Assembly: GCA_900708905.1 (NCBI GenBank)
Contig: CAADRB010000092.1
Coordinates: 229,474 to 293,473 of the forward strand
Direction of reading: 5' to 3'
Length of the DNA stretch: 64,000 nt
Source of the DNA: Hymenolepis diminuta
Taxonomy: Eukaryota > Platyhelminthes > Cestoda > Cyclophyllidea > Hymenolepididae
The translations under genes were made by a program, and so were the position numbers. This document shows positions 40,401 to 52,799 of the stretch, one piece after another. Positions within the stretch are counted from its first letter, which is position 1, and each line of letters opens with the position of its first letter. A model generated the notes under the pieces. The model had not been told where the DNA came from. It did not search any database and saw only the letters and a list, made by a program, of their open reading frames with translations.

Positions 40401-43400
40401 GTGATACATACATTTAACTAATCCATGCATTTTCAACTAGTATTATGAAGTGTTCATGATAGAGACGGGTGTAACTGTTGCCTCAAATTTACTTTTAGAG
40501 AAGTTGCAACATAATGATATCTCACTTAAAATTTGAAATTATACGCATGTATGTCAGATGGACAGAAACCTTTTATGCTATTTCGGCTTATGCCAACAAA
40601 TGGTCGTTATTTCTATAGCCTTTCAGATTTAAAACTATTTAATAAATATTTGAACAATTACAAAATAAATAGTCAAAGAATACTTTATTATTCATATACA
40701 ACAAAAAGCATTGTTGACCACCGCTGGATCATCCACTTTAGATTCAATTTTTGGAGTACAAACAAAATAAACGGGATCTGATTATGAGATTTTGTGCTAA
40801 ACAATAAAGAAAATTGCTTAACAAAGCTTGTAGAGAATCTATTGTCAAGTGAATTAAAATAACTGTCTATTTTTTTAAGAATGTAATTTTGCTTTTCGGA
40901 AATAAAGCAGTTAATCGAAAGGATGTCCTTTAAAGAGGAGTATAATCTTTGTGCGCTGTCCATCAACATTTAAGGAAAAGTTAATGAGCTATTATTGTGA
41001 TAGAACAATGTACTCATAATACTATTGTCCTTAGAAAAGCCAAAACTTTTAAAATCTCCTATCTTGGTAGTGCATCAGTACATGAAAAACAGCAAAATAT
41101 TTCAAAAAGGAACGAAAAGGAATGTTGACCAGAAGAGTACAGTGGAATCAGGATATCAAGAGACTTATTTTAATAAAACTCTGAAATCATTGATGCACCC
41201 GCTTCCTCCCAAATGACTTATTTGACGTTCCAGCGCCATTCCTTCAGAGATCGGTTTTTACGATTTGATCTCTGTGTTTCTGGATGAGTTCATATATACA
41301 AAATTAGAGTTTTCTGACGAGTGGAAAAGACAGAAGCTCGACCATACCACTTTCATCAGTTTGAAGATTCTTACATTAATTAATGGTTAAATGTGGCCAA
41401 TGCTGGCATTTTAAGCTTAGCAGAGCGCGAAATTGGAGATCATCCAGTGTGAATATAAATTGAATGTATTTTAAGGTTTGATATTTGAATAAAATCATAC
41501 ACCTTAACAAAACAAAAGTTTTGTTTTGGATATAGTTAAGAATCAAGCTCAATGCATATATTGTGAGCAACTAGTTATATGAGCAATTAAATGCTGTTTC
41601 CTCTTTGCTCTCAACTTTTCTTTTATTAAATAATGGCATTAAACCCATTATTTATTATATTATTATTCCTAGCTGTAAACCGATTGGTGCACTCGAAATA
41701 GGGGTGACGTTTTGTTAATACAGAAATAATTTTTGTAGCTTCTATCAGAACAATCAAATCCATTTATTATTTTGCTTCAGTCTTTATTATGCATTTTAAA
41801 TTAATGAATTAGACGGTAATTTCACTACCAGTGGTTAACTTTATGAAATATGTAGTGCACTTCTAATATAAATATTGGTTAGAGTACTGATTTTAATTAG
41901 CGTCAAGTTATCCCTTTTCTGGAGTGTTAATATATAGTAGTTTATTGCTAATACCGTTTGCCAAAAGCAAACTTAAGTCTGGTCTGTCTGTAAATATTAG
42001 ATTTTACTAGATTATTACCTTGTAAATCTAAAGGTGGTAGAGGATTAATTACAAATATTGAGTCAATTTGAGTATTTTTTGTAAAGCTCTATAGGGAAAA
42101 CATAAAAAGGTAGATCTTTTCTCTAGACCAAAGAAAATTCATTTAGCTTCGATGCAAACTAAACACAAATTACAAACAGGGTCGAGTATGTAGCTTGGTC
42201 CCAAGAAAGACCTCTATTTACTTCACTTTCTCCCTAACTGAATAAGTATGACATTCAAATAAAGTGTATACTTTCTAGATAAAATTGTATGGACAGAAAA
42301 ATTATCTATAGGATGTGTATAAGTAGATGAAAAATACAATCCATAGGTCCGGAATCTAGATCAGTTGGGATATGACATTTGTGGTTCATAATTTAAAATA
42401 GGTTGGTGTTTAAACTGCTGATTGATTAGAAACACAAGAATAAGTAAACAAAACTCTAGCGCTGAAAAATTATGACTTGATGGACCTTTCAACTTTATTA
42501 AACAATGCAAAGAGAAAAAAATCAACAAAATAAGAAAAGAATAGTTAACTCCACTAAAAAAGTACAAACTACCAAATTGTATTCATTTTCACTCAGACAC
42601 TGAACCCAAACAACACAAATCTATTACAACTATCAATAAATACTGATATATAACAGAATATTAGGAAAAGTATAGAGACTTACATTTGAAATTAAATATT
42701 CCGAGTTCTAGAAAACGCTAGAAAGTCAACAATATTAAATTCAAAAGTTATATTTGCAATATAATATCGTTGCTAAAAAATTATATGTTTTCTGAACGTG
42801 GTCCAATATTCAAGATCAGAATAGAGTGAACTATATGAAACACAATTCTTTATTTCCTTCCACTTCAAAAGGGCTAATATTTAATGTCTCTCCTTTCCAT
42901 CTCCCCTTTATAAGTTTAAATTTTGATTCTTAGCTATCGCATTCCCCGTGTGGGAAAGATGAGGATAAGAGGAACCTGATCAAATTTTAATTTGAAAAAG
43001 CAGTTGATCTGATCCTGGTACGTAAATAATGTAGAGTTGATCTGAAACCTTGAGCCTCATTACTACTGCCCTAAATCTCTTTGAATTCAACTTTCTTTTC
43101 CTTTCTACATGTGCGATGTTTCTCAAATTTACGATTCATAAAATCTTTTTTTCTGATTTGCCATGTAAAAATAGGATTGTAGATAAAACATGTTTATTTC
43201 ATGTCATAGTTAATTTTTTTTCGAATGATAGTTTTGGCTTGAATGGACCAATTACCGAATTATATGAATATCGAGTCATCTCGCAGTAAGTAACGTGAGA
43301 TTTACCCCGTAAGGACGTTCATATTGGAAGTTTTCCACTTACTAACTTTCTGACTATTTTCTTGGAGCACTTAGCTTCTAGAAAAACAGTCGAAAATTCC

Positions 43401-44390
43401 ATTTAATATTCTATGGAAGGATAGAGAATGATTGACAAGATTAAACTCTCATAATTTGCCACAATTCAGATAAGAATATTGAGACTTTCCGGATTTGTAT
43501 TTATTAATTTGACTATTCAAGTAATCTTTATTTATTAAAATGCATATCAATGGGTGGAATCAACAGATGTCAGGATGCTAATTAATGATGAAACCTGAAT
43601 ATCTCTCTGCTGATGTTGTAATTCAATCATCGAAGTGTTTATTAATCCATATTATACAACTAATTGTCTTAATCCCGCAATTTTAGTACTCTATGCAGGG
43701 ATTCAGGCATTCAATGGTTTTTTTGGCCATTGAATTTGACTTAATCCACACCAAGATAACTTCAATTTACCTTTACTTGATTTTGGGAAAGTAACCTTTT
43801 TTTGTAGTTATCAATGAACAAAAAATGAACATTCAAGTTATTCAGATTTCCGTATGGATTTGAAGATTTTAGTCTAATGGTCATCGGATAAATAAAATTG
43901 TCCACTTCAAAAGGTAATTTGAATCCCATTATAATCACAATTATGACAAATTATCACGAAAACGGCTATTTGGCCTTACGCCATTTCAAATCAATGTTAT
44001 TATGTGAAAGGCCTCATGAGATTTTGGATCCTCAGTTTAGCTCTAGATGCCTATCATACTTCCTCCTAGTGGACTACCTCTCGACATTCAAATGAATAAG
44101 AAAGACCGATAAGGAAACTCAGACGCCCACCAAGTTTTAAACATCTACAATGAGTATTTGGCAGGTACCAAACGCCAGGAACTCAACTTTGTTGTCTCCC
44201 TTGTAAAACCGATGTCTCAAGCCGATCCCTGCCTTAATTCTTATTCTCTGACTTAACTATAAAATCTACATAATCTGACAGAACATCTATATTTAGTATT
44301 TTCAACTCTACCCTGTATTTTCTTCTAGCGATTTCAGCTTAATTTCAATGAATCTTGCTCGCAACTATTTTGTGTATTTTATAATTTGTT
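37460..44390. other. Gene-free stretch upstream of innexin
   Basis: Three modest frames cluster at 39273-40436 (plus 39273-39563, minus 39690-39917, minus 40227-40436) in slightly less AT-rich DNA, but they match nothing I know and have no linking splice logic. The rest is AT-rich with overlapping chance frames. Confidence 0.5.
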
Positions 44391-44399
44391 TTGCAGTGA

Positions 44400-45660
44400 A
44401 GATGGTAAGAATCAACGATGAAGAGACTGTCACTGTAAGCCCGACTGTGAGAGATACTATGCAATATTTATCATTTAATGCTGTAGGCAAACTTTCAATA
44501 ACCCCGAGTGATATACAAACTGCTTCAGCTTAAGATTCAGTGCTGAAGAAAGCAACGGAAATATGTTCGTACAGGATGGCCAAAAGCAAAGGGCGATCTT
44601 TTACAACTTTATAGACAGCGTGGTAATCTGTCTGCTGTTAATTCATGATTAATATTTTGCAGATCGTGTCGTGCAGATTCCTTCAACACTCAAGCGAGCC
44701 ATATTATAACAGTTCCATAGAAGTCATCCAGGTGTTAGCCGCATGAAGTCTCAAGAGCATTTGCATGCCAGTCTAGAGTGAATAATGAGATCGATAGAGC
44801 TGTCTAGAGATTTTTCAAATGCCAGCAGCGGTTAGGCTTCCCCCTCTCCAAGAACCTAATCCCTGACCTCAAAATGCAACTTCATGGTTCCACATACACT
44901 CGAAGTTAGCTAGATCTGTCAATAAGCTCCCGTATACTGCCGAGATAGATTTGCACCCAAAATGGCCCGAAACAAGGACATTAAGGTCCACATAACTCTT
45001 ATGTCGATCAGCAGTCTTCACCACATATTTTCAACTCGTGGACTATTGGTATCGATAACGGCCCTGCTTCAAGACTTTCAAGACTCACGTCTACCCTCCG
45101 CCGTGTTATTCCCAATCAAATGGTCATAGAGTGGGATTCATTGGCACCTCTGAATCGATCACTTCAGGAGTCAGGCTGGCATTAGGCAACTGAAGAAATT
45201 GTCGAAGCGTTTCTTTTAATGTGTCAAACGACGGCGCATCCAGCTTCAAATGGTCACAGTCCTCTAATTCATCTTCATGCACCAAGAAGACTCTTGCAAC
45301 AGATATATGGAACATGGATGAAAAGCATTATAAGGGCTCGGCGAGGTAGCATGCTATAGAAAGTGGATGTTGATGGCCAAACTTGCGTGTGTCATCGAAA
45401 CTAGATTTCCCTCTGTGTACGCAACACAAAACTGGGAATCAGCCCTCCAGATATCATCCAAGATAACTCTGTCCTACCACAGCTTGGAAATAATAGAGGT
45501 CCGGAAATCCAACTGATCAATCAGCAATACTATCGTTTAGAGCGTTCCAGGAAACACAATAGATTCAAGGTAGATCCAACAGTCAAAAGTTACTGTAGAA
45601 AACTTTCCTCGGGAAGTATTAGAAAAAATGGAATATTTTTATCTAAAACAAAATTTAACG
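44400..45660 (+). mobile_element. Fossil Gypsy-type LTR retrotransposon, integrase part
   Basis: Decayed pol of a Gypsy-type element (possibly the CsRn1-like group known from flukes). In order along the plus strand: RNase H end region (44400-44530); GDLLQLYRQRGNLSAV; then DRVVQIPSTLKRAIL, a stop, and QFHRSHPGVSRMKS (44660-44750), the H-x3-H half of the integrase zinc finger; then the KCQQ half (about 44817-44828); DLHPKWPE (about 44950); IDNGP at 45050 with the second catalytic Asp; YSQSNGH (about 45110); then DVDGQTCVCHRN (about 45370), the usual integrase C-terminal motif; and a final open stretch to about 45660. Numerous stops and frame changes show it is dead. No LTRs were found. The 63-aa minus frame at 45124-45315 is a shadow of this. 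Confidence 0.8.
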
Positions 45661-45699
45661 TAATTTTCCGTTTATTATGTAATTGTTAAAATGTACTAA

Positions 45700-48600
45700 A
45701 ACTGCGGGTTGTTGGAATAATGCGGAAAAAATAGAACAGTTTGTCTAATCCCTTGTTAAAATTCAATTCTGGGAATTATGACTATTTGGAGGGCTTCTAA
45801 GACTAAAACAAAGGCCAATCTGACCATTCCTTAATTCGGATAAATTATCTTAAGTTCTCTTTCAACCTAACAAACTCTTCTACTTATAGTGAACCAGTTC
45901 AATTGTTGATGGTTAGATATTTTCTCTAATTTTAGGAATATATATTTTGGCTTATCCGACATGATAAAAGTAGCTGAAAAACATCATCGCAGAAGAAAGA
46001 CACAAACAGCCATATTCATGATTGAATATAATAAATAAGTGTTTCGTTGTTTCAGTAAGTCATTATTAAATTCGTCATTATTTTAATGCACATTTCTTTA
46101 TTTAAATTTTGGAGAATTACTTACAATTATTATATCCAAATAATATCCGATATTATTGAAACGAGATTAGAAAATCTTATCCTGCCAGAAATGAATCTCA
46201 AAAATTTTATTTTTGTTACCATGTCTGCACTTTCTTAGAAGGTGAATATATGGAAAAGTAAACAGCAGACTGAAATTTCAGCTCTGAAAAGAGAACAAAG
46301 TTCACATTGAAATGCCCACGATTTTTGCAACGCCTTTTAGCACAGCATAAATTACACTTTCTCAAAGTCATGATTTATTATTTATTGGGCTTGATAATTT
46401 AAGCCAACGCTCTTATAAAAATAAGTATTGTTTTAATCTTAGCCCCATTGGTGAGACGAACAATTTTATCCATTTTAATTAAGAGAACTTATTCTGGGAT
46501 TGAAACAGGACGGGAATAGGAAGGTCTATCGGATAATTAGCATTCCTTTACTTGAATTCTGGATGGATTGAGGGGTCAAATTTCCCCTTAAGGAAAACGT
46601 TTCACATTTCAAATTTCGTTACGTGAACTCTTGATTCTTAAGTAAATTTCCTCGGAATAATTCAAGTTAAATGACAATTGATTTAACTAAGTAATTAATC
46701 ATGTCTCTTTGATTCATTTATATCTTCCTACAGTAAGGCGTAGATAGATATGATTGGAATGATTTTAGGAAATTACAAGTGTTAAAATAATGAAATAAAT
46801 AAAACATTAAATATTTGGTGTTTTATTGAAAATTTGAATCTATGGAGATATTTCATTTTAAATTATTTCGATGCAAAATTTGAAATTTACTAGAGAACTT
46901 ATATATATATATATAATTAATAATTAATGATTTACTTAGGACATGAAAAAAAGTGTTTATGTATCCCAAACTGCTAACATTTTAATCTCATACCTACAAA
47001 CGATTTCACTTGATACAGTTTTATTATTAAATCTATCGGGCAATTTAAAACGTATCAGCTAGAATCTGACAAATCCAATCCGGGATTCAGTTAACTAATA
47101 ACATATATATATATTTATTTATTTAAATGAATTATTATTTTCCATTGTAATTTAGTAAATGCTTCTTTTTAAGGTTCAATAATAGGACATCTTAACATGC
47201 GTAATGGTAAAATAGTCCTTTAAGAATGAAGCAATGGAGGGATCAAACAGAGCATGCAATCAAGGATCAGACTTTTTGATTCCTTAAAGCATTCAGTTGC
47301 TAGCTTTCTCAGAGGGACGTTAATTAAAGCTTGCAATATCTGAATGTTCCGCAGGCCTTGTTTCATGATTTGATTCATGGGTTTCTGTTCAGGAAATTTG
47401 GAATTTATAGATCACTTATTTTTTTAAATGTTCGGCTATGCCACTTTGAATCATTAATATTTCCTTACATTTGCAGCTGAAATCAATAGATTTTGCTTTA
47501 GATCTCTAATACCAAGATTCTTTTTTGGAACAAATCGTTTCAGCGGTTAATGATCTTGAAAGAAGGTCTAGAGTCCCAAAGTTTGAGTATCAATATCAAA
47601 TTTCTTTTCAAAACGTTTAATCTTGACTTCTGAGTATAGATTAAGTTAATGAATACATTTTACAAGCATTCGATGGATAACGTAACTACTAATTTGATGT
47701 TTATACCGAATAATATTTTAAATGTAATTTTATCCAATGGTAAACTGAGGAGAATAAAATATAACTTGTGCAAACCGAATAAGTAAATGCGTTTTATTTT
47801 GACGCCCCTCTCCCAAATTCTATAGATTAACTTCTTTATATATTTTCTTCAACCTGTTCCTCTTTATCTTCAGCTCCAAATACCATCAACTATCACCTGC
47901 ACTTCATTTACATTCTGTTTTTAGTCTCTCTTTCACTATTTTATTTATCGTTAAGTAGAAATCCTTACTAAGTCATACTGAAGTTCTAATTCTTATTTAA
48001 AAAGTCTCATTCATCTATAACATACGATCTCCCAGTTTTGTTTTGCATCAGTTCAATCATGCATAATTTCATACATTTAATTTTCATGACTTAATTATAG
48101 TGAAAAATCATGAATTGGAAGACTAATCTCGATTCAACAGCAATGGATATATTCTTTCGTTGAAAATGTACGCAGCAGCTGTTAATGACATTATAAATCT
48201 GAAAAAGATCCATGTTTAAAAATATTATTCTCCTGGCCAACGATTGTTGGACCCCGCCTTCTAGCACTATAAAAACGCGAGAAAGAAATCAAGTTAAAAG
48301 CATTTAAACCATGATTTACAATTATTAAAACGTCCCAATCTTGATTTTAGACGGGTTGACGTTAACAGCCACCGTGTTTACGTTCCACTGAAGCACACAA
48401 TTCTTCTAAACCTTTTACTGAAATGTTATTAAGTAGATTGCAATAATCACAGGAGTTCCTTTAAGAGCATTTAAGTATTAAAGTGAGTAAAGTCTAAATA
48501 AATGGTATCTATAAAAGCACTAAGATAACGGGGCCATTCTACTGATTAAAAACTTGATACGACTACAATAAGGTTATGTAATAAAGATGAATATGATAAT

Positions 48601-51600
48601 AAAAATTTACCTGGCGATGCATTTGAAAACTTGCAAAACACTGCAATAAACATTAATAGCTGTTAAAATCTTTAAGAATGTAAAATAGTTTTGAATTTAA
48701 GCAAATCTGTCCTGTATTAACTTTGAGATCTTAAGTCATCATGAGACCGTGGGACACATTTTGTTAAATTGTGCATCAAATGTACAAGGAGTTGTATTTC
48801 ATTCGTTATAACTAAATAAATCATGCTTCTTCATAGTCCTATTATTCCTATTATCATTTATTATTCATTTAATATGCGTCAATGCAAAGCAAATAGCTTT
48901 ACAGTAAATTATCATGCACATTAGAAGCAATAATTATTTTACAGACGTCTATTTGGTTGGGTCTATCATGCACAGAAAATATTATTATCAATAACAAAGA
49001 TGATTTTATTTAGTTTCAGTACTAAGCTGATTAAACAGTGTTACAACTTTAGTTGAAACACGAAAATGATGTAAGAAACGAAATTCTATTACCAAAAAGG
49101 GGAAGAATTTCGTAATGGTCTTCAAAAAGAACATATATTTTACATTGGTACTTATTATATCAATAGACCGTATTTTGTCAGAAGCATCAATTTTATTTTT
49201 TAACCTTCGATTCTTCTTTCATAATTAATTCGCAGAGAGATCTGTCTTAAATTAACTATGTAAAAGTCAAGATGTGTAATAAATCGTAATTAGTTTTGCC
49301 TTTTCCAATAAATTAGAAAGTGAGAGACTTATGTATATTTCCGAATTAAACATATCAAATTATTGAATTTGTTGGTTCCAAAGTGTGAAACATCCAAGCC
49401 TGAGACATGTAGGATATGTATGGTATTTTCTTTTGGATTAGTTTCAATAGATTTTTAGTTACAGATCAGTCTGTTTTTAGTATTTCACACTATCATTTAA
49501 TTCGAAACATGAAATAAATCCGCAATCCTTCTGATAATGGAGGAAAGTATTCTTTCATTCAGAGAATATACGTATACATTTAAGGAAATAATACTTAGCA
49601 ATGCTTTCGCGAACAGACGCGGTTTTAATTACTCAAAGTGGGGAGCTTTATAAGCTTTGAATTAAAATAAAATTATTACTATCATCTTTACCTTTGCCAT
49701 TATTATTACTAATTATCGAAAGAAAGGTTTTATGGTTAAAACTTCGTGAAAGAATCGGAACGATTAAAAAATAAGATGGCCCGACTGCGAACGAGAACTA
49801 AATTGCTAATTTACACTTGAAAATATTAACTTATGCCAAATTGTTCCAGCTTTTAATTTGTTTATATTTCATTGAATGGATCTTTTGAATAATTCCATGC
49901 TTTAAAGCCTATTATTCTTGTGGCCAGTCAACAAATAATTGTGCCCTTTTCTCGTATCAAAACTGAAACTACCTAAGATATTTAAAGTCACCAGGGCTTG
50001 CTAGATCTCGTTTAAGTAAAACAAAAACCAATCAATTTAATTTAATGAAAAAAATATTCAGATATTGAATAGGATGAGTTGATGCAGTACTTGGATATGA
50101 AAAATGAATAAGATTATCACTTCGATGACCTTTATTAACAACCAGGGTCACAATTTTGAAAAGTTAATATATTTTCTCAAAAGCAATTAAACCATGCCTC
50201 ACAGATTTTATTAGTAATGATGTCGTATTTTGTAGATTTGCAAGTTAGAAAAGTAGAAAGTTAATAAATTTTTAATAAACCTTGTTCATCTATTTTGTTT
50301 TAAAAGAGATGCAAAATGAAACACTAATGGAAAAGCTGGAGTTTAGTTCAACCATTTTAAATTAAAATAAACGAACTAATTTGCTGAAATACTTGTAAAT
50401 GATAATTCACTTAATTAAGCACTTTATACATAATCATTTAAAAAAATTTAAATAATAAGTAATACTATCAATAATTCTAAATAATACACCACAAGTAACT
50501 CAGAAGGATTTTTCATCAAATAGTTTGAGGAAACTGTCTTTTAAAATAAAATTATTATTGCTACAAAAATCAAGTTCCAAACAACATTAGATTTTTAACG
50601 ATCAGTGGCTATTAATGAATATTCTGCAAGCATAAAAAATCTGCCTTTTCAAAATAGTCGGCGGAATTACTTCTATGTCACTGTTAAGTTAGGTCAGAGT
50701 AAATTAGAGTACGCATCTCTTCTGTATAAAATAGAGGCAAATAATTCAACTTCATAAGCTTTGACTAGACAAGAACTTTTCTCACTGCATACGAAGTAAT
50801 CCTTATTTAAATTTTGTCAAAAAATAAAAACGGATTATTACCTTAAATAACCTTCAAGAATTTCATTTACCTCTTCTTGACTGCCACAATATACAATTAA
50901 ATTAGAACGGCACGACCAACTGCGGAACTGAATCAACGTCCAAAACCACTTCAAACTCGGAACCCAATCTCTTTCACTTGTCTGGGAGTCAATCCATTCA
51001 ATGTTGCTCTGCTATTTCAAAACACATTACCCACGACTAAATAGCTGTATTGCCCTTCTCAAACGAGGAAAAATAACTGGGACGTCTTGGCTAATTGCAT
51101 ATTTTAATTTGCTTGTCAAATCGCTCCAAAACCGAGAGTGCAACATATCATTGCGAATAGCAGTGACGTCTCGATGCAGATAATTATGTCTTTTCAGTGA
51201 AAACCAACCAATAATTTCAATTTCGGATGCAATATGACTCCTGTGAAGCCACAACTTCCATACATCTACCCAAATTTTTCATCCATTTCTTATTGAAACA
51301 CTTCACTGTTACTTTTATTGAATCGCTTTTCATAACACAAACATGAATAATAACGAGCATATATGATCGATAATAGAAGCTTTGATGTTTGTGGAGAGTT
51401 AACCTTAACATTAATAAAATGGAAATATTTCAGTGGTTATCACTACAACTTAGGTATATAAGAAAACCACTTAAGTAGGTTTGGGTATCTACGTCTTTCG
51501 CGTGGGAAAGGCCCAATGGATTCAGAAGTTGATTAGACCAAAGTGCATCAAATATTTAAACTGTTTTTGATTTGGGAAATGACAAACTATAAATAATAAA

Positions 51601-52000
51601 TACAAGATAATAGCGCAGTCACCTTCATTCGGATGCTGCCTCTGATACACTTTCAAATATACCAAAACATTTTTCAAACAACTGAATACAAGCCGATTTG
51701 TAGGGTAGCAGATTCTAAAGGAGATTTGCAAATGCTGTTTCATATAACTATCATTGCCTTTGTTATTACCAATAAGGAATGAGATATTAGAACTTTTATG
51801 TATTATATAAAGTCTGCATTTTCTCTCGGCCAAATTTACGTTCAATGGGAAGCCGTGGATTGCTGATTGAAAATATAATGCAAAAATAGTGATGACACAT
51901 TAGACACCATGAATTGGCACTGTTTACGTGATTAAAAGTTGTGACAGAGTACTGTCACAGCAAATTTAATTTGGTAAATTGAAAGATGTCAGCTCAGACT
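45700..52000. other. Gene-free AT-rich stretch
   Basis: Contains TA microsatellites at 46900-46915 and 47103-47114. A less AT-rich patch at 50880-51260 has overlapping sense and antisense frames of 60-75 codons that match nothing recognisable. No exons or RNA genes seen. Confidence 0.5.
46900..46915. repeat. (TA)n microsatellite
   Basis: Eight TA units. A second shorter run lies at 47103-47114. Confidence 0.9.
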
Positions 52001-52056
52001 TGGCTGCCAAATGTGATCATCAAAATAAAAGATTAAGTGTTATGTCATCAAAAAGC

Positions 52057-52066
52057 TTTATTTATT
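52057..52066 (-). terminator. Neuropeptide gene polyadenylation signal
   Basis: Two overlapping AATAAA hexamers on the minus strand, about 70 nt after the stop codon. The duplicate locus keeps an AATAAA at the matching place (57992-57997), which supports function. Confidence 0.65.
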
Positions 52067-52131
52067 TCGAGTCTGCGGTGGTCATGACCGGGAAATCGAA
52101 CGAAAAAGGAAATTTGAAACGCAAACTACAT

Positions 52132-52365
52132 TTAGCCAAGGCGCACAAAACCACGTTTAGATGCATATCTATGTTGGAAATCCGGAAATGAGCGACTCAA
52201 CTCCTCCAGTACAAGTTGATCATCTGATTCATCTCGAGAATCGGCGTTGGGTAAGCCGTCATACAGTGGTCTCTGAAGTCGGACGCCACTGGCCTGCGGT
52301 ATCTCCAAAAGAACCAGGCAGAAACAGACCAGAGAGAGAGAGTAAGCAACCTTGTTTGTAAACAT
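52132..52365 (-). CDS. FVRL-amide-type neuropeptide precursor
   Basis: A 77-aa secreted prohormone. It opens with a hydrophobic signal peptide (about residues 1-25, core LSLVCFCLVLL, likely cleaved near ASG), continues with an acidic propeptide (DSRDESDD) and ends KR-GFVRLG-stop. The dibasic KR is the prohormone-convertase site and the final Gly is the amide donor, so the predicted product is GFVRL-amide. Short FVRL/FVRI-amide peptides are an established flatworm neuropeptide group. This assignment rests on the terminal motif, recalled rather than searched. A probable 5'UTR intron (51 nt, 52422-52372, GTAAGT to TTTGATAG) lies just before the ATG. TATA, CCAAT and poly(A) signals are all placed correctly. 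One peptide copy only. A decayed duplicate lies 5.9 kb away. Confidence 0.78.
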   Translation of the reverse strand: MFTNKVAYSLSLVCFCLVLLEIPQASGVRLQRPLYDGLPNADSRDESDDQLVLEELSRSFPDFQHRYASKRGFVRLG

Positions 52366-52371
52366 TTTGAC

Positions 52372-52422
52372 CTATCAAAGGGGACAGGAAGTTGAGTGTA
52401 ACAGTTGGCATTAAATACTTAC
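52372..52422 (-). other. Probable 5'UTR intron of neuropeptide gene
   Basis: 51-nt GT-AG interval with donor TTA|GTAAGTAT and a pyrimidine-rich acceptor (TTCCTGTCCCCTTTGATAG) ending 6 nt before the initiator. The duplicate locus keeps a good acceptor at the same place (CCTTCCTTTTAG), although its donor has eroded. Confidence 0.55.
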
Positions 52423-52623
52423 TAATGAGATACAAGACGAAACCAGTACATCAAAGCTTTAATTCGCGGTGTGACAAAATTAAAATATACCAACTTTAAT
52501 CTAAATTCAAAATACAACTAAAAGCTTAATAGTTTGAAATTTCATTTCACATATGAGATGCACGAACTCGCCTTAAATTGAACCCCTGAAGATAAACCAG
52601 GATTTATCTCAGGAGATGTGGTC

Positions 52624-52630
52624 TTTTATA
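52624..52630 (-). promoter_or_regulatory. TATA box of neuropeptide gene
   Basis: GATATAAAAGACC on the minus strand. The duplicate locus has GATATAAATGACC in the same position, so the box was present before duplication. Transcription would start near 52600. Confidence 0.7.
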
Positions 52631-52681
52631 TCAGTCGGTAAGGTGAAGGGGGTTGGAAAAATCCCCTTTTCCCAAGTAGTT

Positions 52682-52690
52682 GATTGGTCA
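52682..52690 (-). promoter_or_regulatory. CCAAT box of neuropeptide gene
   Basis: TGACCAATC about 52 nt upstream of the TATA box, preceded by a GATA-type word (TTATCAGA). The duplicate locus keeps TTATCAGATTGGCCAATC at equal spacing. Confidence 0.6.
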
Positions 52691-52799
52691 GTCTGATAAT
52701 GCGCACGCACAAGAACGTTCCAAAGTGCAGAATATGGAATGGTCGGGAGATGCTTTTTGATGTATATCCTACGTAATCCTTTGAAAAATGGCATCACAA

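Noticed and set aside
45124..45315. Minus-strand ORF with a DTLKETLRQF motif
   Set aside because: It is antisense to the Gypsy integrase remnant, whose motifs continue on the plus strand on both sides (SNGH before, HRN after).
51001..51254. Overlapping sense and antisense ORFs
   Set aside because: Neither resembles a known protein and both lack splice or promoter support.
52161..52361. Plus-strand ORF over the neuropeptide gene
   Set aside because: It is a shadow frame. The minus strand has the signal peptide, KR site and amidation Gly, with correctly placed promoter and poly(A) signals.
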